Origin: JAHWKV01 sp040905365
Lineage (GTDB): Bacteria > Actinomycetota > CADDZG01 > JAHWKV01
Length of the DNA stretch: 38,648 nucleotides
Direction: 5' to 3'
NCBI GenBank assembly: GCA_040905365.1
Contig: JBBDRQ010000037.1
Span: 1-38,648 of the forward strand
Position 1 is the first letter of the stretch. The number at the start of each line of letters is the position of its first letter. The notes under the pieces are model-generated. The model did no database searches. It was given only the letters and a program-made list of their open reading frames with translations, and was not told the DNA's origin. Made by a program: the position numbers and the translations under genes. Positions 33,363 through 38,648 of the stretch are shown one piece after another.

Positions 33363-33752
33363 ATGGCAGCCTCCGCAGAACCCGATCACGAAGTAACCGC
33401 CCTGGACGCGTGCACCGAGCACTGCGTCAACCCCGAAAAAGTAGCCGAAGCCCGCAGCCGGCTAATATCCGGCGAGGAGGCCGGAAGGCTGAGCGACCTG
33501 TTCCGGCTGCTCGGAGATCCGACCCGGACCCGCATGTTGTATGCGCTGCTGGAGGCGGGCGAGCTGTGCGTGTGCGATCTGTCGGCCACCGTCGGCATCC
33601 CCGAGAACTCCGCCTCCCACGCGCTAAGACTGCTGCGCAGCGCCGGCGTGGTCCGCAAACGCCGCAGCGGGCGCATGATCTACTACAGCATCGACGACGC
33701 TCACGTCCGGCTACTGCTGGACCTGTCCCGGGAGCACCTCAAGCACAGCTAA
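33363..33752 (+). CDS. ArsR/SmtB family metal-sensing repressor, CadC-like
   Basis: A 129-residue winged-helix repressor that leaves DNA on metal binding. Both known sites of the family can be read: an alpha-3N thiolate site with C69-V-C71 in ELCVCD plus N-terminal C17 and C21, as in CadC (Cd, Pb, Zn), and an alpha-5 site with D112, H114, H125 and H128 (Zn). The recognition helix is ENSASHALRLLRSAG. The operator at 33287-33306 and the divergent P1B-2 ATPase fit a Cd/Pb/Zn resistance pair. ATG 33363 has no strong binding site. Confidence 0.93.
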   Translation: MAASAEPDHEVTALDACTEHCVNPEKVAEARSRLISGEEAGRLSDLFRLLGDPTRTRMLYALLEAGELCVCDLSATVGIPENSASHALRLLRSAGVVRKRRSGRMIYYSIDDAHVRLLLDLSREHLKHS

Positions 33753-33758
33753 GCACGG

Positions 33759-34433
33759 CTACGGATTCAGGCCGATGTCGAGGACCTCGTCCCGCTCCGA
33801 CAACTCCGTCAGGCGCATGTGCAGCTCGGCGCCCTTGACCTCGGCGCGAACAGTGCGGCCTTCCCCGTTGGCGCCGCGCACCGAAACCGATTTCACCGTG
33901 ATTCCGGGCAGCCTGAACAAGGCATCCACCACCGGGCCGGCTTCGGCGTCAGGCTTGATCTGGATGTTTATATTCTCCTGCTTCACCGCCCGCCGGTTCA
34001 GCCAGCGCCGCGGCCAGCGAAGTCCGGTCAACACGAACAGCAGGATCACTGCCGTGACGGTGGCGGTGATGATCGATCCCAGGCCCACCGCCAGTCCGAC
34101 CGCGGCGGTAACCCAAATGCTCGCCGCCGTGGTCAGGCCCCGGACCGTCATACCGTGCTTGATGATGGCGCCGCCGCCGAGGAAGCCGACGCCGGTCACG
34201 ACATTGGAGGCCACGCGGGTGACGTCGACCTGATAGTTGGTATCGGCCCGGGGCTGGGCGAACTCCCCGAAGCTGTAGGCCGAGACCATCCCGAACAAAG
34301 CTGCGCCCATGGCGATGCTGATGTGGGTGCGCAGTCCGGCGTCCTGTCCGCTGAGCTCCCGTTCCAACCCGATCCCGGCGCCGAGCACGACCGCGATCAG
34401 GATTCGAACGGCCAGATCCCACTCCGTTGGCAT
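33759..34433 (-). CDS. mgtC: MgtC/SapB family membrane protein
   Basis: A 224-residue protein with about five membrane helices in the first 140 residues and a C-terminal soluble ACT-like domain. Family signature: GIGLERELSGQDAGLRTHISIAMGAALF and GVGFLGGGAIIKHG. MgtC proteins support growth at low magnesium and modulate ATP synthase or membrane potential in pathogens; the role in this organism is open. ATG 34433 (PTEWDLAVRI) is preferred to the GTG-type upstream start at 34472. It is convergent with arsR, with six bases between stops. Confidence 0.93.
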   Translation of the reverse strand: MPTEWDLAVRILIAVVLGAGIGLERELSGQDAGLRTHISIAMGAALFGMVSAYSFGEFAQPRADTNYQVDVTRVASNVVTGVGFLGGGAIIKHGMTVRGLTTAASIWVTAAVGLAVGLGSIITATVTAVILLFVLTGLRWPRRWLNRRAVKQENINIQIKPDAEAGPVVDALFRLPGITVKSVSVRGANGEGRTVRAEVKGAELHMRLTELSERDEVLDIGLNP

Positions 34434-34591
34434 GGTTGCGGCCCCCTGTCTGTGCACGTCCCTGCCGGACAAACCTTACCTGCCTACCGGCTCAAAAAAG
34501 GCAGAACGATGCCAAAAACCTGCAGCGACTGCCGGACGAATTCGGCCCGAATAAGTTATCCTTTTCGCACCAGAGAAAGGAGGTGGTCCGC

Positions 34592-34636
34592 ATTAGCGAA
34601 AGATTTCTCGGGACCCTGGAGGTGACCGGCCGCTAG
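34592..34636 (+). CDS. Possible 14-residue leader peptide with ATT start
   Basis: AAAGGAGGTG at 34576-34585 is a perfect ten-base match to the anti-Shine-Dalgarno end of 16S rRNA and stands six bases before ATT 34592. The frame then reads ISERFLGTLEVTGR and stops at TAG 34636. An in-frame GTG overlaps the binding site at 34584 and is a poorer start. About 120 bases later comes a strong terminator. The block looks like a leader peptide or small structured transcript; I have the impression of similar elements in other actinobacteria but cannot name one. Confidence 0.42.
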   Translation: MSERFLGTLEVTGR

Positions 34637-34754
34637 GTCGATCAGGCTGGCTTCGACCAGCGAATCCAAACCGGGCCACCCTCGAGTCACGGTCGCCGGA
34701 CTGGTCCCACCGGTGCAGATGATCGACTTGAGCTAAATAGTCCAGTCAGAACCA

Positions 34755-34794
34755 AACGACGGGCGCCAAAGCTTCGGCGCCCGTCGTTATTTTT
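34755..34794 (+). terminator. Strong Rho-independent terminator
   Basis: A perfect 13-bp stem (AACGACGGGCGCC at 34755-34767 with GGCGCCCGTCGTT at 34776-34788), loop AAAGCTTC, followed by ATTTTT. It ends the short transcript carrying the ATT-initiated ORF. A second right arm with a seven-T run follows the N gap at 34872-34890. Confidence 0.85.
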
Positions 34795-34922
34795 GCGGTT
34801 GAACCAACGGCGGGCGCCGCCCGAAGTTTCGCCGCCGATCGGCGGCAGCGTCACGAGGCTNNNNNNNNNNGGGGCGCCCGTCGTTTTTTTGCCGTTCAAC
34901 GGCGGCCGGCGAGTGAAGTTTC
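34778..34922 (+). repeat. Imperfect direct repeat of terminator-containing unit across an assembly gap
   Basis: Unit 1 (34778-34830) and unit 2 (34874-34922) both run GCGCCCGTCGTT, T-run, GC(G/C)GTT, AACGGCGG, then GAAGTTTC, with differences between. The N run at 34861-34870 lies between them, so the assembly probably broke on this repeat and the true number of units is unknown. Confidence 0.6.
34861..34870. other. Assembly gap (10 N)
   Basis: Ten undetermined bases, likely a scaffold join of arbitrary length. It falls inside a repeated terminator-like region, and the left arm of the second hairpin is missing into it. Any reading frame crossing it is unreliable. Confidence 0.95.
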
Positions 34923-35132
34923 CCAGGGCCTCGCCATGGCCGCCTGCGGGTGACATTATTGCTCTTTCTAAGCCTCGATCGATAGCCGCAAATGCCGCGA
35001 TAATCTAGTCGCGTCCAACCGGCCCGTACAGGAGGACTTCCCGTCAAAATTTCGGACGATATTCGAAGGCTCATCGAACCGCTTCGCCAACTGTTACGTG
35101 CAAACCCCATCCTGCGCACGAGCGGGCTGGTT

Positions 35133-35735
35133 TTGGTGGGCATGCTGCCCTTCCTCGCGTTCGGCATCCTGCTTGCCGACAGCTCCAATCTCGAGTCCGA
35201 GCAGGGCGGCACCGGCGAGAGCGACCAGAGCCTGTCTTCCTCAAGATCCGCCGTACCGCTCGCGTTTCCCTTCGCCACACCGAGCCCCGAAACGTCGCCC
35301 AGCCCCGAACCTTCCCCGACCGCAGGGGCGTCCGACGACAACGATGACGGCCGCGGCGCACGGCCGACGCCGCGGCCGACCGAGACCGCCGGCGCCACAC
35401 CAACACCCTCTCCAGAGCCAGCCGGCTCGCCCACGCCTGCCCCGAGCCCGCCTGCACCGCCGCCCTCTCCTACGGGTCCGGTCGCGTGCAGCGACGGCAT
35501 CGACAACGACGGGGACGGCTTGATCGACGGCGACGATCCCGGATGCGACGGCTCCGCTCTCGACTTCAGCGAGGAGGACCCGCCGCCTCCACCGCCTCCT
35601 GCTCCGCCGTCGAGCCCGAGCCCTCCGCCGCCGAGCCCGAGCCCTCCGCCGCCGAGCCCGAGCCCTCCGCCGCCGAGCCCGAGCCCTCCGCCGGCCAGTC
35701 CGGAGCCGGAGCCGAGTCCAACAACCGACGAGTAA
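35133..35735 (+). CDS. Membrane-anchored Pro/Ser-rich protein with a MopE-like metal-binding motif
   Basis: One membrane helix (LVLVGMLPFLAFGILLADSS) near the N-terminus, then an extracytoplasmic Pro/Ser/Thr-rich stalk, a short motif beginning C119-SDGIDNDGDGLIDGDDPGC, and a tail of PSPSPPP repeats. The CxDGxDNDxDGxxD pattern is that of the putative metal-binding motif of MopE-like surface proteins, though the inner cysteine is Gly here. It precedes a CopC-CopD protein by 22 bases, so a metal, perhaps copper, role fits. The TTG at 35133 cuts the helix. A better site (AGGAGGA, 35030-35036) lies six bases before an in-frame GTC at 35043, which would add 30 residues of cytoplasmic N-terminus. 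Confidence 0.72.
   Translation: MVGMLPFLAFGILLADSSNLESEQGGTGESDQSLSSSRSAVPLAFPFATPSPETSPSPEPSPTAGASDDNDDGRGARPTPRPTETAGATPTPSPEPAGSPTPAPSPPAPPPSPTGPVACSDGIDNDGDGLIDGDDPGCDGSALDFSEEDPPPPPPPAPPSSPSPPPPSPSPPPPSPSPPPPSPSPPPASPEPEPSPTTDE
35612..35695 (+). repeat. 21-bp tandem repeats encoding PSPSPPP-type units
   Basis: About four tandem copies of a 21-bp unit (GAGCCCGAGCCCTCCGCCGC plus one base) encode repeats of Ser-Pro-Ser-Pro-Pro-Pro-Pro in the C-terminal tail of the preceding gene. The last copy is imperfect. Such tracts vary in length by slippage and often form extended wall-spanning stalks. Confidence 0.75.
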
Positions 35736-35757
35736 GGACAGTAGAACGGAGAAGCAC

Positions 35758-38097
35758 TTGAAACGGGTCGCCAAGCCAATAGCCGGCCTGCTGATAGTCC
35801 TTGCCGTCGTGCTGCCGGCCGCGCCGGCCCTGGCGCACACGTCCTTGGCGGAAAGCACCCCGGCCAACCTCAGCCGCCTGGACGGGCCCCCGGAATCCAT
35901 AACGCTGGTTTTCACGGATCCGGTGGAACCCGAAACTGTGAGCATCGACGTACAGGACGTCGAAGGCCGGGAGCACGCCGGGCACCAGCGACGGCCGGCC
36001 GGGGCAGACACGGCCTCGGAAGTAACCTTCGAGCTTCCCGATCTGCCCGACGGAACCTACGGGATCACCTGGCAGTCGATCGGCAGCGACGGCCACCGGG
36101 CCGCCGGCGAGGTGGTGCTGGGTATCGGCAATGTCGACGGTGAACAGCTGTCCGCCGCCCAGTTTCGCACGCTTAGTCCCGGCGACCGCTGGGTAGAGAT
36201 CGCCGGAGCCGCCGGACGCTTCGCCTGGTACCTGGGATTGAGCTTTGCCGTAGGCAGCCTGTTTGCATTGTGGTGGCTGGGCTCGAGGACCCAGTGGAAT
36301 ACCTCGGAGCGCAGCTTCTGGAAGCTCTCACGACGGTGGCTGGTGTTCGGTCAGCAGATGGCGCTGGCCGGCTTCGCGATCCTTTCGGCGTCCCGAATCG
36401 CCGTGCGCGGCGCGGCGCTCGAAGGCAACCCCGGCGTGGCGGCCCGCCTCGAATATGGCCTAGCCTCGCTCAGCGGTCTCGCCTTGCTCGCCGTAGTGGT
36501 CTGTATCGGCTGGGGCCTAAAGGCCTCCAAGGGAATATCGGTGCGGCCCTACGCGTCGCCAAGGGCGGAGCGGTGGCGCCGGATCGCATCCGCGCTGGTC
36601 CTGGCCGGGTTGGGCGCCTCGCTAGGCGGCCACCTGGCCGCTAGGTTACCGCTGGAAATTGCCACCCTGGTGCGTGGAGCCCATCTGCTCGCCGCCGCCC
36701 TGTGGATCGGACCTTTGGCCATCGCGGCTGTGTGGTGGGCCGCACGGCACAACCAGGCGGCCGGCGCCGACGGCGAGAGCTGGGCGCTTATGAAGGGCTT
36801 CTTCGGCCGTTTCTCCCGCGTCGCCGGCTGGACGCTGATAGTCCTGGTGGCTACCGGAATTGAGACTCTGTGGGTCAACGTGGGCACGGATCTGTTTGCC
36901 AACCGCTACGGCTGGGTCCTTACCGTCAAGGTGCTGCTGCTGGCCGCGGGAATCATTCCGCTAGCCTGGTACCATCGGCGCACCGTTGCGAAACCGGACG
37001 GTCCGATCAACAGCCGCTTCCAACGCAGCCTGAAATTGGAGCTGTCGGGGCTCACCGCGGTGTTGGTGCTGGCTTCGACTCTTACGGTGCTGAACCCAAC
37101 CGCCGGGCCGATAGCCGAACCAGGGGGCGACCCTGGCGACCTGCTGTCGTCCGAGCCGGTTACCGACGTAGAAGAGTGCGACGATCTCGGTGTCGGGCAG
37201 GCCAACTGCTACACGCAGTACTTCTCCGCACTGATGAAAGAACAGGATGCAGGCGTAGCGGTGGCGAAGATTCACGAGGTGGCCCAATCCAGCTCCTACG
37301 TTGCTTCCCAGTGTCACCAAATGACCCACGACCTGGGACGCGAGGCAGCCGACCACTACGACTCGCTGGGGGAAGCCCTGTCCTTCGAGGCTTCGGCGTG
37401 CTGGTCGGGCTACTACCACGGCGTAGTAGAGGAAAAGCTTGCCCGCTACGACGATGAACGTCTCAAGCAGGCCCTTCCTGCGGTATGCAGCGAACCGGCC
37501 GCCGAGCGGTACTCGTTTAACCACTACAACTGCGTGCACGGAGTGGGCCACGGGATCATGCTCCGCTTTGATTCGGACCTGTTTGAATCCCTGCCCTACT
37601 GCCGCGCGTACACCGACGCTTGGGAGTTGAGCTCCTGCGCGGGCGGAGCCTTCATGCAAAACATCATATCGGCGCAAGAAGGAGCCGACGCGAGCTTCCG
37701 GGAGGGCGATCTGGTGTATCCGTGCAACGCAGTCGACGACGACCTAATCGACGAGTGCTTCACTATGCAGACTTCCTACGTCCTGTGGCGCAACGGCCAG
37801 AATCTGCAGGCCGCGTTCGAGGTGTGCGACTCGGTCGACGAGCGCTTCGCCCCGGACTGCTACCAGAGCATGGGCCGCGACATCAGCGGCAACGCGATGC
37901 TCGATCCGCCGACCGTCGTAGAAGGCTGTAACCTCGGCAGGGAGGATCGGCGGGAGCATTGCATAATCGGGGCGGCGCTGAACGCGGTCTACAACGACCA
38001 CGACCCCGCCAAAGCAACCGAGTTGTGCAACCTCGTCGAGGCGCGCTACCAACAGGCATGCCTAGACGCGAGGGACCGTGCCGTGTCAACCTTCTAA
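35758..38097 (+). CDS. CopC-CopD copper protein fused to a cysteine-paired repeat domain
   Basis: A 779-residue fusion in three parts. Residues 1-125: a signal peptide ending PALA, then CopC, with H27 as the mature N-terminal copper(II) ligand and H113 in SDGHR. Residues about 140-465: CopD with eight membrane helices, including the conserved HLLAAALWIG. Residues about 472-779: an extracytoplasmic domain with 16 cysteines that recur as pairs 8-15 residues apart in helical-hairpin-like units, plus CHQMTH, GYYHGV and NCVHGVGHG histidine motifs; I know no function for it. The TTG start follows GGAGAAG. It is co-transcribed with the MopE-motif gene upstream. Likely role: copper acquisition or delivery at the cell surface (inference). 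Confidence 0.85.
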   Translation: MKRVAKPIAGLLIVLAVVLPAAPALAHTSLAESTPANLSRLDGPPESITLVFTDPVEPETVSIDVQDVEGREHAGHQRRPAGADTASEVTFELPDLPDGTYGITWQSIGSDGHRAAGEVVLGIGNVDGEQLSAAQFRTLSPGDRWVEIAGAAGRFAWYLGLSFAVGSLFALWWLGSRTQWNTSERSFWKLSRRWLVFGQQMALAGFAILSASRIAVRGAALEGNPGVAARLEYGLASLSGLALLAVVVCIGWGLKASKGISVRPYASPRAERWRRIASALVLAGLGASLGGHLAARLPLEIATLVRGAHLLAAALWIGPLAIAAVWWAARHNQAAGADGESWALMKGFFGRFSRVAGWTLIVLVATGIETLWVNVGTDLFANRYGWVLTVKVLLLAAGIIPLAWYHRRTVAKPDGPINSRFQRSLKLELSGLTAVLVLASTLTVLNPTAGPIAEPGGDPGDLLSSEPVTDVEECDDLGVGQANCYTQYFSALMKEQDAGVAVAKIHEVAQSSSYVASQCHQMTHDLGREAADHYDSLGEALSFEASACWSGYYHGVVEEKLARYDDERLKQALPAVCSEPAAERYSFNHYNCVHGVGHGIMLRFDSDLFESLPYCRAYTDAWELSSCAGGAFMQNIISAQEGADASFREGDLVYPCNAVDDDLIDECFTMQTSYVLWRNGQNLQAAFEVCDSVDERFAPDCYQSMGRDISGNAMLDPPTVVEGCNLGREDRREHCIIGAALNAVYNDHDPAKATELCNLVEARYQQACLDARDRAVSTF

Positions 38098-38146
38098 GGT
38101 CGCATCCGGCTAAGGTCGCATCCGGCTAAGGTCGCATCCGGCTAAG
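38095..38146 (+). repeat. 16-bp tandem repeat that puts stops in all three frames
   Basis: TAAGGTCGCATCCGGC is repeated three times exactly (38095, 38111, 38127) and a fourth copy begins (TAAG at 38143). The first TAA is the stop of the CopC-CopD gene. Because 16 is not a multiple of three, the successive TAA codons fall in the three different frames. Confidence 0.9.
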
Positions 38147-38173
38147 AACACACGAGCGAACGCAAGACCACCT

Positions 38174-38179
38174 TATAAT
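38174..38179 (+). promoter_or_regulatory. -10 box
   Basis: A perfect TATAAT 28 bases before ATG 38208, implying a short 5' leader of about 20 bases. No clear -35 box. It suggests the last gene has its own promoter downstream of the tandem repeat. Confidence 0.5.
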
Positions 38180-38207
38180 CGGTCGGTCAGTCAAACGATG
38201 GGACTTA

Positions 38208-38648
<441 letters not shown>

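Overview
The window is high-GC DNA (one 10-base run of N) that reads as the chromosome of an aerobic, uncultured-type actinobacterium. The evidence is the actinobacterial cytochrome bcc-aa3 set (QcrC with two haem-c motifs, a three-helix Rieske protein, a short subunit IV), the actinobacterial MazF type, the DUF4389 and SEC-C-associated families, and -10 boxes placed 6-7 bases before start codons (leaderless transcripts). I cannot fix the class from sequence alone.

Layout. 0.1-7.0 kb: two convergent, tightly overlapped respiratory operons, membrane protein-ctaC-ctaD-ctaF on the plus strand and ctaE-qcrC-qcrA-qcrB on the minus strand. 7.1-9.4 kb: an unknown protein, an SRPBCC protein, a small gene with an in-frame TGA followed by a textbook bacterial SECIS hairpin (candidate selenoprotein), and a small acidic protein. 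9.5-17.7 kb: a mixed zone in which live genes (a PLP decarboxylase, a MazEF-type toxin-antitoxin pair, a second copy of the acidic protein, a NirK-cupredoxin fusion lipoprotein and TrpB2) sit among decaying ones. The decaying ones are an ERCC4 fragment, a frameshifted methyltransferase and a BNR-repeat gene broken by an 11-bp tandem duplication and cut off at its 3' end. 18.0-20.7 kb: an operon of three exported proteins. 20.8-25.6 kb: a lipoprotein, a VOC protein, a ferredoxin-like protein, then an ABC exporter operon (permease, two ATPases, TetR) with a palindromic operator. 25.6-30.7 kb: a SEC-C-associated-type protein, GlgB and a DUF4389 membrane protein. 30.8-34.4 kb: a Zn/Cd/Pb-type P-ATPase, a CadC-like ArsR regulator with a recognisable operator, and MgtC. 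34.5-38.6 kb: a short AUU-initiated ORF with a perfect Shine-Dalgarno sequence, a strong terminator repeated across an assembly gap, and a metal-themed cluster. The cluster holds a membrane-anchored proline-rich protein with a MopE-like metal motif, a CopC-CopD protein fused to a large cysteine-paired repeat domain, and a second membrane-anchored proline-rich protein running off the end.

The genes together suggest aerobic respiration with optional nitrite reduction, metal and copper handling at the cell surface, and glycogen storage. The most noteworthy items are the candidate selenoprotein, the CopC-CopD-Cys-repeat cluster, and five places where a good Shine-Dalgarno sequence is followed at normal spacing by an in-frame near-cognate codon (ATA, ATC, ATC, ATT, GTC) instead of a normal start.
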